Shown in pieces: positions 1 to 5,280 of a DNA stretch of 5,379 nucleotides; within the stretch, counting starts at the first letter, position 1; the number at the start of each line of letters is the position of its first letter. The DNA is from Planctomycetota bacterium (GTDB taxonomy: Bacteria; Planctomycetota; Phycisphaerae; SM23-33; FEN-1343), in assembly GCA_013203365.1 (NCBI GenBank), contig JABMQG010000336.1:1-5379 (forward strand). Reading direction: 5' to 3'. The position numbers were made by a program, and so were the translations under genes. Below the pieces are notes generated by a model. It saw nothing but the letters and a program-made list of their open reading frames with translations, did not search any database and had not been told where the DNA came from.

Positions 1-1
1 C

Positions 2-214
2 CGGTATCGGCAACGGATATATAATTACTTAAATTGCTCTAAAGCCGCACAAAACGAAGTTGCCGATGGTGCTCGGGGCGAAGGTGAACCATTGGCCTAT
101 GATGTTCAAGGCGATTCAAATCACCATGCCAAAACCTTTGCCAAATCGTGTAGATTTAGGCAGGCTTTGGTAGACTCTGCTGGACGCAACGCCAAAAATG
201 GTGACGGTAAATAA
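2..214 (+). pseudogene. Coding-like 3' fragment of unknown gene, open at the left edge
   Basis: I do not recognise this protein. The plus-strand frame is open from the window edge to a TAA at 212-214 (70 codons). Its codons favour a purine, especially G, in the first position (roughly 40% start with G), which is more like coding than random DNA. The predicted peptide is hydrophilic, with many Gly, Asp, Lys and Asn, and shows no motif or membrane segment. The same frame continues after the stop to 338 with similar character and a possible ATG at 236 behind AGGA, but that tail runs into the antisense of dnaG. It could be the end of a real gene convergent with dnaG, a decayed gene with an in-frame stop, or simply non-coding DNA. 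The base composition is more AT-rich than the neighbours, which would fit imported DNA. Confidence 0.22.
127..172. other. Long imperfect hairpin in the AT-rich left flank
   Basis: Complementary arms fold as CCAAA (129-133) with TTTGG (166-170), CCT (135-137) with AGG (162-164), GCC (140-142) with GGC (159-161), and AAATC (143-147) with GATTT (153-157), closed by a 5-base loop at 148-152. T127-A172 and G128-T171 extend the base. Interruptions are one A/C mismatch, a TT bulge at 138-139 and a single A bulge at 158. Two smaller stems lie just to the left at 85-108 and 110-125, each separated from the next by a single A. This could be part of a structured RNA, a terminator-like element lacking a T tract, or a remnant of a mobile element end. 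The pairing is seen directly; any role is unknown. Confidence 0.4.
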
Positions 215-302
215 ACCGCTAAAACATTAGGAAACATGCGTATTTTCGAAGGTAAACGACAAAAAGCACTCGTGGCGCAATTGGATATCGCATCAGTATT
301 AC

Positions 303-2072
303 TCACCACGGGCGTCGGCGGGCATCTGGGGTCTTGAGCCTATCGGCAAGTTTGCGCAAGGCTTCGTCATCGCCTACGCGGCGGAGATCGCGAAGTTCCT
401 GACGGCGGTGGTGATGCTCGATCAGGTCCAGGTCGCCTCCCAGTGTAGCGGCGTAGTTTGCCCGCTGCTGGCCGGCGGTGACCAGATCGGTAAGCACCCG
501 GCCCCATTCGCTTCCCGCCTCCACCGCCAACAGCGATTCGAGGCTCAACTGGCCTTGATCTCCCAGCCGCCAAACCTCTCGCGCCACACCTGATAGAATT
601 GGATCGTCCGCAAAAGCCTCCACGCCCACGTATCTCGCGGCGTGATCGAACAATTCCGGCTCGGCGATGAGCACTTCGAGGATGCGGCGTTTAGCCGACG
701 ATATACCCATCGGCATCGGCTCGCTGATGGACTTAGCGTCCGCCCGGCCAGCAGCGGCACCAGTCACCCGCCTGGCCAACTGCCGAATCTGCCTGTTTAG
801 ATCCCCCGCCGATGCGCCCAGCAGGTGCGCCAGGCGGTTCACCAGCAGGCCCTGCTGCACAGCACCTATCGTCCCGTAAGCCGACGAGCGGACCACAACG
901 CCCAAGAACTCCTCCGCGGCCCGACGTTTCTCGACGAGGCCTTCACTGGCGGCGAATTCCGCTGACCGCTTGCGCCAGACGTATTCCAACGCATCCGGGG
1001 CCTCGGCTATCAACTGGCGAAAGGCTTCAGCGCCAGCAGCTAGCACATAGTCGGCTGGGTCCTTTCCATCCGGCACAGCCGCGACGCGAACGTTCATCTG
1101 CTGGGCAATGCAAAGCTCCAGGCCTCGTTCGGCCGCCGCTGCCCCCGCAGTGTCGGAGTCGAAGATCAGCACGAGATCGCGGGCAAGTCGTGACAGCATT
1201 CTCGCGTGCCGATCGGTAAGGGCGGTCCCCAGCGTCGCAACCACGTTTTCCACACCGGCTTGTGCCGGCAGCAACACGTCGAAATAGCCTTCCACAACAA
1301 CGGCCTGATCGCCGTCAGCAATCGCCTTGCGCGCCCATGCAAGCCCGTAAAGGCTGGACGACTTGTCGAACAGGACCGTCTCCGGGCTGTTCAAGTATTT
1401 TGCCCGCTCATTCTCGGCCAGTGCCCGTCCGCCGAAGGCGACGACCCGCCCCTCCGCGTCGATGATAGGGAACATCAGCCGATGCCGAAACCGGTCGTAG
1501 TACCCGCCCTGCTCGCCCTGGGCGGCCAGCCCCCCAGCCAAGAGCTGCTTGTCGCTGAAGCCCGCCGACTTGGCTGCACGATACATCGCATCCCACGATT
1601 GGGGGGCATAGCCAAGCTCGAATCGCTCGATGCTCTCGTCGGTAAGCCGGCGGCCGTGGGTGTAATTGAGCGCCTCGGCGCCATTAGGCCCGCGAAGCTG
1701 CTGCTGGTAGAACTCCGTTGCGAACCGCATCAGCCGCAGCAGACCCGGGCGATTCATCCCTGCTTCGGCCGTCTCTCCGCCGGCACTTGGCAGGTGGATT
1801 CCGGCCCTGTCGGCCAGAGACCGCACGGCCTCGATAAAGGTGCATTTCTGCTGCTGCATAACGAACTGGAACACCCCCCCGCCGGCACCGCAGCCAAAGC
1901 ATTTGAATATCTGTTTGCTCGAGCTGACACTGAAACTGGGGGTCTTTTCCTGATGAAACGGGCACAGACCGAGGTAATCCTTGCCGCGCCGCCGAATGGT
2001 GACGTATTGCCCGATAAGTTCGACGATATCCGTCGCCTGCTGGACCTGGTGTATGAACTGTTCGGGTATCAT
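303..2072 (-). CDS. dnaG: DNA primase DnaG
   Basis: Bacterial primase makes the short RNA primers that start leading-strand and Okazaki-fragment synthesis, working with the DnaB helicase at the fork. The 589-residue product (E. coli has 581) shows all three domains. The N-terminal CHC2 zinc finger has Cys37, His40, Cys58 and Cys61 (CPFH and CFGC). The RNA polymerase core contains RFRHRLMFPI and FGGRAL near 193-217. The TOPRIM motifs are EGYFD (Glu260) and DSDTAG (Asp304, Asp306), almost the same numbering as E. coli. From about 459 to the end is an alpha-helical C-terminal region in the place of the helicase-binding domain. I chose the ATG at 2072; a GTG three codons upstream (2081) is also open. 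Neither has a Shine-Dalgarno sequence, which fits the promoter just upstream producing a leaderless mRNA. The gene is complete and looks functional. It is the last gene of the minus-strand cluster here; rpoD, often found after dnaG, does not follow within the window. Confidence 0.97.
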   Translation of the reverse strand: MIPEQFIHQVQQATDIVELIGQYVTIRRRGKDYLGLCPFHQEKTPSFSVSSSKQIFKCFGCGAGGGVFQFVMQQQKCTFIEAVRSLADRAGIHLPSAGGETAEAGMNRPGLLRLMRFATEFYQQQLRGPNGAEALNYTHGRRLTDESIERFELGYAPQSWDAMYRAAKSAGFSDKQLLAGGLAAQGEQGGYYDRFRHRLMFPIIDAEGRVVAFGGRALAENERAKYLNSPETVLFDKSSSLYGLAWARKAIADGDQAVVVEGYFDVLLPAQAGVENVVATLGTALTDRHARMLSRLARDLVLIFDSDTAGAAAAERGLELCIAQQMNVRVAAVPDGKDPADYVLAAGAEAFRQLIAEAPDALEYVWRKRSAEFAASEGLVEKRRAAEEFLGVVVRSSAYGTIGAVQQGLLVNRLAHLLGASAGDLNRQIRQLARRVTGAAAGRADAKSISEPMPMGISSAKRRILEVLIAEPELFDHAARYVGVEAFADDPILSGVAREVWRLGDQGQLSLESLLAVEAGSEWGRVLTDLVTAGQQRANYAATLGGDLDLIEHHHRRQELRDLRRVGDDEALRKLADRLKTPDARRRPW

Positions 2073-2079
2073 GAAGTGC

Positions 2080-2109
2080 ACTATAGCCGTTACTTGGCCA
2101 AATTGACAA
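2080..2109 (-). promoter_or_regulatory. Sigma70-like promoter for a leaderless dnaG transcript
   Basis: On the minus strand a -35 box TTGTCA (2104-2109, 5 of 6 to consensus) is followed by an 18-base spacer and a -10 box TATAGT (2080-2085, 5 of 6). Only 7 bases separate the -10 box from the dnaG ATG at 2072, so transcription would begin at or within a base or two of the start codon. This agrees with the lack of a ribosome binding site before dnaG. The boxes are seen directly; activity is inferred. Confidence 0.55.
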
Positions 2110-2175
2110 TCGGCAACCTCCGCATCCGTACTAGATCACCGCGGCGATTGGCCTTCTTCTCGGCTTTCGGCTGGT

Positions 2176-2916
2176 TCAGTTCGCCAGCGTCACCGAGAAG
2201 GCCGCCCGGCAGGTCGGCTTGGCGCAGCGAGCCGTGAGCGTCTTGTCGCTCGCCTTGGCGGCCGCGACGACGGCAAGGATGCAGGCAGCGGCGTAAACGC
2301 ACAGACCCGCAGGTGTTTCCCCGTCAAAAACCCATTCGTCGCCGGCACAGATCCCGCAGGTGCAGCCGTCGCCCCCGCCAGTCGTGCACTTGGCGGTGAA
2401 GGTCGTTGACAGCAGATAGGCCTGCTGGGCGGCGCCGGCGCCACGGGCCTTGCATGCGCTGCCGTGGGCGTCCAGAGTCCGATTGACCAGTTCGTCAGCC
2501 AGGACGTTCTTCTCCCGAAATACGTGCCGAATATCAACATTATCGAACCGGCCAATCAGTTCCATAGCCAGTGCATACAAAGGCTTGAGCGCCGGAGAGC
2601 TGACCTTGTATTGCCCGTTCAACTGGCGAACCATCAATTCGCTGTCAGTCCGAACCGTCAACCGGCGCACGCCCCGCCGACTGGCCTCCTCCAGCCCCAT
2701 TACCATCGCCTCGTACTCAGCGACATTATTGGTGGACCGGCCCAGGAATCGCCCGGCGGTGTGGATGGTCTTTCCCGTCCCGTCGGTCAGCACGATCGCC
2801 GCCGCCGCCGGACCCGGGTTGCCCCTGGCCCCGCCATCGGTATGGAGGACAAAGACCCGGCCGGCATCGCCGGAGATTTCATCATCGGATTGTCTGTTCG
2901 CGTGGCGTCCAGTCAC
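2176..2916 (-). CDS. RNase H-like protein with Cys-rich C-terminal (TIGR04076-like) domain
   Basis: The N-terminal half is an RNase HI-type domain, which cuts the RNA strand of RNA:DNA hybrids using two metal ions. Numbered from the GTG at 2916 (246 residues), the catalytic acids are Asp27 (HTDGGARGNPG), Glu67 (NNVAEYEA), Asp91 (TDSELMVRQLNG) and Asp141 (NVLADELVN). The lineage resembles the short bacterial/archaeal RNase HI group rather than E. coli RnhA. RNase HI is usually about 130-160 residues; this protein has some 95 more. The tail has nine Cys (155, 177, 185, 187, 190, 206, 212, 231, 236) and the string GDEWVFDGETPAGLC followed by an Ala-rich helix. That pattern resembles the small TIGR04076 family from memory (Cys, GD-x-F, P-x-G-x-C, then a late Cys before a beta strand). 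Start choice: GTG 2916 has GGGG 5 bases upstream; a TTG at 2949 would add 11 residues but has no ribosome binding site. The gene lies 124 bases after the Zn-ribbon gene and about 100 before dnaG. RNase H activity is very likely; the tail's role is unknown. Confidence 0.9.
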   Translation of the reverse strand: MTGRHANRQSDDEISGDAGRVFVLHTDGGARGNPGPAAAAIVLTDGTGKTIHTAGRFLGRSTNNVAEYEAMVMGLEEASRRGVRRLTVRTDSELMVRQLNGQYKVSSPALKPLYALAMELIGRFDNVDIRHVFREKNVLADELVNRTLDAHGSACKARGAGAAQQAYLLSTTFTAKCTTGGGDGCTCGICAGDEWVFDGETPAGLCVYAAACILAVVAAAKASDKTLTARCAKPTCRAAFSVTLAN

Positions 2917-2917
2917 T

Positions 2918-2962
2918 TCAGCCCCATTTGCAAGGCTTGAGTTTCGCAATGGATCGAATCAT
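2918..2962 (-). CDS. Possible 14-codon upstream ORF before the RNase H gene
   Basis: An ATG at 2962 is preceded by AGGCGG (2969-2974) at a 6-base spacing, a better ribosome binding site than the RNase H gene itself has. It encodes a 14-residue peptide, MIRSIAKLKPCKWG, and its TGA at 2918-2920 ends one base before the proposed GTG start at 2916. Such an arrangement could couple translation of the RNase H gene to this leader. It may equally be chance, because short open frames are common. No family is recognised. Confidence 0.2.
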   Translation of the reverse strand: MIRSIAKLKPCKWG

Positions 2963-2996
2963 GGCAAACCGCCTTGGAAGTGTCGAAAAGGCAGCA

Positions 2997-3024
2997 GGCC
3001 GGACAACTCGCTCTGAGGCCGGCC
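2997..3024 (-). other. Weak GC hairpin between the Zn-ribbon and RNase H genes
   Basis: The arms GGCCGG and CCGGCC (2997-3002 and 3019-3024) can form a 6-bp stem with a 16-base loop, shortly after the Zn-ribbon stop. On the minus strand a CCTTTTCG run follows a few bases later. The long loop and offset T run make it at best a weak attenuator, so it does not argue against co-transcription of the cluster. Confidence 0.2.
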
Positions 3025-3040
3025 ATGGTTGCACAGCGGG

Positions 3041-3766
3041 CTAGGGTTCAATGTAGAGGATACACCCGCAACTGTCGCAACGGCGGATCTCGTCTTTACT
3101 GAGCAAGGCGCTGTAGTGCTCGGCTGCCAGCGACATGTAACAACCCCCGCAGCTATATTGGCCGCTCTTGGCGTCGACTACTTCGATCCGGGCCATTGCC
3201 CGCCCATCCCGTGCCTCCGCCATGCGTTCAAAAACCCTCATCGCATCCAAATCAACATCTCGGACGGCCAACTTGCGCCGCTCCTTCAGATCGGCCATGA
3301 GGGTATTGAGCTTTGTAACCTCCTGTGCACTGGACTGGGCAACCTCGTCGAGGTGCCTTTGCTCTATCTCGATCTGCGTTGCAACCTTCTCAGCCTCGGC
3401 CTTCACGGAGTCGACGCCTTCCATGATCTTGAGGATTTCGTCCTCCAGCTTGGAGTTATCGGCCTTGTAGGTGTTCATTTGCGTCAAGATGGCCGAGTAT
3501 TCCTTGTTCGTCTTGGCGTGATTCAGTACCGATCGTAGCCGGACGATTTCCTCTTCCCGGCTGGCGCGTTCCAGTTCAATGCCGTCGGTCTCACTTTGCC
3601 GTCTGACGAACTGCTCATGCAGGGCCTTCTGCTGAGCGGTCAGCTCCTCGACTTTTCTTCTGGCGGCCCCTACGGCGTTTTCCTTGCTCCGCAACCGGCG
3701 CCGCACATGCGCCAAGTCGTCCTCCACTGCCTGCAACTTCAGCAGCGCACCCAGCATTGGTCCCAT
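3041..3766 (-). CDS. C4-type zinc-ribbon coiled-coil protein (COG1579 / CT398-like)
   Basis: This is a predicted nucleic-acid-binding Zn-ribbon protein of a widespread but poorly characterised family whose chlamydial member is CT398. The product is 241 residues from the ATG at 3766. Residues from about 10 to 175 are rich in Glu, Lys, Arg, Leu and Gln with heptad-like spacing, indicating a long coiled-coil hairpin. The C-terminal ribbon has CGGC (Cys206, Cys209) and CDSC (Cys230, Cys233), followed by the typical closing GCILY; an extra Cys235 sits where many members have Arg or another residue. Length and layout match the family. Start choice: AAGGA at 3774-3778 lies 7 bases before the ATG at 3766; an in-frame ATG at 3781 would add five residues but has a poorer site. 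It is the first gene of the minus-strand cluster. The exact function is not known; in Chlamydia, CT398 has been reported to interact with sigma54 and secretion proteins, which need not apply here. Confidence 0.9.
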   Translation of the reverse strand: MGPMLGALLKLQAVEDDLAHVRRRLRSKENAVGAARRKVEELTAQQKALHEQFVRRQSETDGIELERASREEEIVRLRSVLNHAKTNKEYSAILTQMNTYKADNSKLEDEILKIMEGVDSVKAEAEKVATQIEIEQRHLDEVAQSSAQEVTKLNTLMADLKERRKLAVRDVDLDAMRVFERMAEARDGRAMARIEVVDAKSGQYSCGGCYMSLAAEHYSALLSKDEIRRCDSCGCILYIEP

Positions 3767-3804
3767 ACACAATTCCTTCATACGCTGTAATCCATTAATC
3801 CTTT

Positions 3805-3832
3805 ATTATGCCAGATAGTCCGTGGCATTCAA
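3805..3832 (-). promoter_or_regulatory. Candidate promoter of the Zn-ribbon gene cluster
   Basis: On the minus strand a -35-like TTGAAT (3827-3832) and a -10-like CATAAT (3805-3810, 5 of 6 to consensus) are 16 bases apart. The start of transcription would fall near 3797, giving a leader of about 30 bases before the ATG at 3766 with its AAGGA ribosome binding site. The boxes are imperfect, especially the -35, but the position is right for the first gene of the cluster. Confidence 0.4.
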
Positions 3833-3850
3833 GGACCTTTTTTGTGAGTT

Positions 3851-3874
3851 GCGTGAGAAATGGCGTGAGAAATG
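3851..3874. repeat. Perfect tandem repeat of GCGTGAGAAATG (two copies)
   Basis: GCGTGAGAAATG occurs twice head to tail (3851-3862 and 3863-3874). The core CGTGAGAAA appears a third time at 3922-3930 in the same orientation. The repeats lie between the divergent Zn-ribbon and radical SAM genes, about 20 bases upstream of the Zn-ribbon -35 box, where a regulator could act on either gene. A simple local duplication is the alternative. Confidence 0.6.
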
Positions 3875-4007
3875 TTCGCCGGCGTCGCAGCTTCTTTGTT
3901 GGATCAGCGGTGGGGCCACGACGTGAGAAAGAACATCTCGTGCACCTGGTAAGCCTGTCTTGCCGGCCGAGCAGACCGCACAGGGCCCGTCAAACAGACA
4001 TGTCTCC

Positions 4008-4036
4008 TTGCTTGACTCAGGCCAGCCGACTAAACT
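4008..4036 (+). promoter_or_regulatory. Weak candidate promoter for the radical SAM gene
   Basis: TTGCTT (4008-4013) and TAAACT (4031-4036, 4 of 6) are separated by 17 bases and would give a leader of about 45 bases before the ATG at 4087. A better -35 match, TTGACT at 4012-4017, has the wrong spacing (13). The match is marginal. Confidence 0.2.
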
Positions 4037-4086
4037 CTCCAATACTGGCCCGAGGTCTTCGGCCAGGCGGAGATGAAGGCAAATTG

Positions 4087-5115
4087 ATGTTTCCAGCAGC
4101 TGAGAAGAAATGGCGTTTGTTCCGGGCGTACATGTCGGGGCATCCGATATGGAGTTCGTGGCAGGTGACGTACCGCTGCAATTTTCGTTGCCGATTCTGC
4201 CACTACTGGTCCGAGCCGTTGGGCGCCAAGCCTGAGCCTTCGGCCGCGTACTACGCCGAGGCCGCGAGAAAGTTGGCCGGCCTGGGGACGCTAATGATAA
4301 GCCTTGCCGGCGGCGAGCCGTTGCTTCGTAACGACGTGCCGGATCTGGTCGAGGCAATCGGGCGGTATCATTTCCCGTTTCTGACCACCAATGGCTGGTT
4401 CGTAACACCCGATCTGGCCGCCGACTTGATGCGGGCCGGGCTTTGGGGCTCGTCTATCAGCATCGACTACGCCGATGCTGCCCAGCACGACGCACGGCGT
4501 GGCAGCGCCGGGGCGTGGGCTCAAGCCTGGCGGGCGGTGGAAATGCTCTCCGCCGCCAGGGTCCACCGTTTTCAGCGGGTCAACGTTTTGGCCGTGCTGA
4601 TGGACGACAATATTGACCAGATCGAGCAGCTTCTGAAAATGGCGGCCGACCGAGAAGCCTACTTCATGGTTCAATGCTACGGGTTCCGCAAGATCGGCAC
4701 CAATCGCTACGCACACAACAACGGCCCGGTGGGCCCACGTCTGCTGAAACTGCAAAAAGAGTACCCCAACTTCCTGTCCAATCCTTATTACCTCCGCCGG
4801 TTCGACCGTTACTTGCACGGCGGCGTGCCGGGCTGCAGGGCGGGCCGATCGTTCTTCAACATAGATTCGACCGGGGACATAGCTATTTGTGTGGAGGAAA
4901 AGGCACATCCGGTGGCCAACCTCCACCGCGACGGGACAGCGATCATTCGCCGCCGGCTCGCCACCACCGCCAAGGCCAACCGCTGCCGAGACTGCTGGTA
5001 CAACTGCCGGGGGGAAGTCGAATGCCTTTACAAACCTTCCTCGCTGCTTGAGGCACTGCCTACGCTGCTGCTGGACAAGGGAAAACCGCCCGGCCGAGAC
5101 CGTCGCCTAGGATAA
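4087..5115 (+). CDS. Radical SAM protein with SPASM-like C-terminal cluster domain
   Basis: Radical SAM enzymes use a [4Fe-4S] cluster to cleave S-adenosylmethionine and start radical chemistry. The cluster-binding CNFRCRFC gives the canonical CX3CX2C at Cys31, Cys35 and Cys38, and the SAM-binding GGEP is at 75-78, followed by TTNGW near 100-104. The C-terminus has Cys250 and Cys268 separated as CX12GX4C, which fits the opening of the SPASM consensus, then Cys300, Cys303, Cys307 and Cys313 (CX2CX3CX5C). The second part differs from the usual SPASM spacing, so one or two auxiliary Fe-S clusters are likely but the exact subtype is unclear. The product is 342 residues. I chose the ATG at 4087 because GAAGG lies 7 bases upstream and the Cys motif then sits about 30 residues in, as is usual; the frame is open back to 3808 but looks non-coding. 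The gene diverges from the Zn-ribbon cluster. No precursor peptide or partner enzyme is evident, so substrate and pathway are unknown. Confidence 0.92.
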   Translation: MFPAAEKKWRLFRAYMSGHPIWSSWQVTYRCNFRCRFCHYWSEPLGAKPEPSAAYYAEAARKLAGLGTLMISLAGGEPLLRNDVPDLVEAIGRYHFPFLTTNGWFVTPDLAADLMRAGLWGSSISIDYADAAQHDARRGSAGAWAQAWRAVEMLSAARVHRFQRVNVLAVLMDDNIDQIEQLLKMAADREAYFMVQCYGFRKIGTNRYAHNNGPVGPRLLKLQKEYPNFLSNPYYLRRFDRYLHGGVPGCRAGRSFFNIDSTGDIAICVEEKAHPVANLHRDGTAIIRRRLATTAKANRCRDCWYNCRGEVECLYKPSSLLEALPTLLLDKGKPPGRDRRLG

Positions 5116-5138
5116 CCATCGCGCGCTTGCCGCGCAGC

Positions 5139-5181
5139 AAAAAGGCGGGCCGAACGGTTCCATCATTACCTTCTGCCCGCC
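5139..5181 (-). terminator. Rho-independent terminator for minus-strand transcription
   Basis: Read on the minus strand, GGCGGGC and GCCCGCC (arms at 5175-5181 and 5144-5150) pair perfectly over 7 bp and are followed at once by five T (5139-5143). The loop is 24 bases, longer than ideal, but it may fold further through GAAC/GTTC. It would end transcription arriving from the transposase before it runs into the radical SAM gene. On the plus strand the same hairpin lacks a T run, so it is a poor terminator for the radical SAM gene. Confidence 0.5.
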
Positions 5182-5202
5182 GGTGCTGTTGCATGTGTTT
5201 AA

Positions 5203-5215
5203 CTGGCCGTGCCAG
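5203..5215. repeat. Small perfect inverted repeat CTGGC/GCCAG
   Basis: CTGGC (5203-5207) and GCCAG (5211-5215) form a perfect 5-bp stem with a CGT loop directly before the large palindrome at 5215-5264, sharing its first base. A stem this short could be chance, but its position next to the larger structure and an IS tail is worth recording. Confidence 0.3.
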
Positions 5216-5264
5216 AGCGGTTTAAGCTTGTATGGCGACATTGCCAGACAAACTTAAGGGGCTC
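5215..5264. repeat. Large imperfect palindrome beside the transposase gene
   Basis: Two 22-base arms (5215-5236 and 5243-5264) flank a 6-base centre. Seventeen of 22 positions pair: GAGC with GCTC at the outside, TTAAG with CTTAA, TTGT with ACAA and TGGC with GCCA at the centre. Mismatches are the three bases 5219-5221 opposite 5258-5260, and two single positions. There is no T run after it, so it is not a normal terminator. It ends 16 bases beyond the transposase stop, where the 3' terminal repeat region of an IS630-type element could lie. It may be the IS end, two fused ends, or an unrelated hairpin element. Confidence 0.6.
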
Positions 5265-5280
5265 TAGTACCTTGTAACAC

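Larger units (their letters stand above)
3767..4086. other. Divergent intergenic region between Zn-ribbon and radical SAM genes
   Basis: This stretch of about 320 bases holds no recognised gene. It contains the likely promoter of the Zn-ribbon gene, a perfect 12-base tandem repeat at 3851-3874 with a third partial copy at 3922-3930, a perfect palindrome AGACATGTCT at 3996-4005, and a small TGGCC/GGCCA hairpin at 4046-4065 just before the radical SAM ribosome binding site. A plus-strand frame in phase with the radical SAM gene is open back to 3808, but its translation is Arg/Ser-rich and unlike a protein, so I treat it as non-coding. A 26-codon plus-strand frame at 3872-3952 is discussed under findings. 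Confidence 0.6.

Noticed and set aside
27..41. Match of 12 in 15 bases between 27-41 and 5252-5266, suggesting shared IS ends at both edges
   Set aside because: With this many possible pairings of two AT-rich intergenic regions, one such match is expected by chance, and the orientation is not that of two ends of one element.
261..278. Rho-independent terminator for dnaG on the minus strand
   Set aside because: A GCGC/GTGC stem with five T after it is present, but it has only four pairs including one G-T. That is too weak to call, and the same bases explain the tRNA-like match.
1..302. tmRNA, RNase P RNA or group I/II intron in the left flank
   Set aside because: I looked for the tmRNA tag and acceptor ends, RNase P signature strings and intron core or domain V motifs, and found none that fit.
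266..309. A functional tRNA-Arg gene on the plus strand
   Set aside because: The acceptor and D arm fit, but the anticodon stem does not pair, and the place of the T arm is occupied by the antisense of dnaG. Only a remnant is possible.
1206..2237. 343-codon plus-strand ORF opposite dnaG
   Set aside because: It is antisense to a fully conserved primase, its translation resembles no protein, and long antisense frames are expected opposite GC-rich genes.
3808..4086. N-terminal extension of the radical SAM protein to the ATG at 3808
   Set aside because: The extension is Arg/Ser-rich, would start within the Zn-ribbon promoter boxes and pushes the Cys motif to residue 124. The ATG at 4087 has a well-spaced ribosome binding site.
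3806..4408. 200-codon minus-strand ORF overlapping the radical SAM 5' end
   Set aside because: It overlaps the clear radical SAM reading frame, is rich in Arg, Pro and Ser, and has no recognisable motif.
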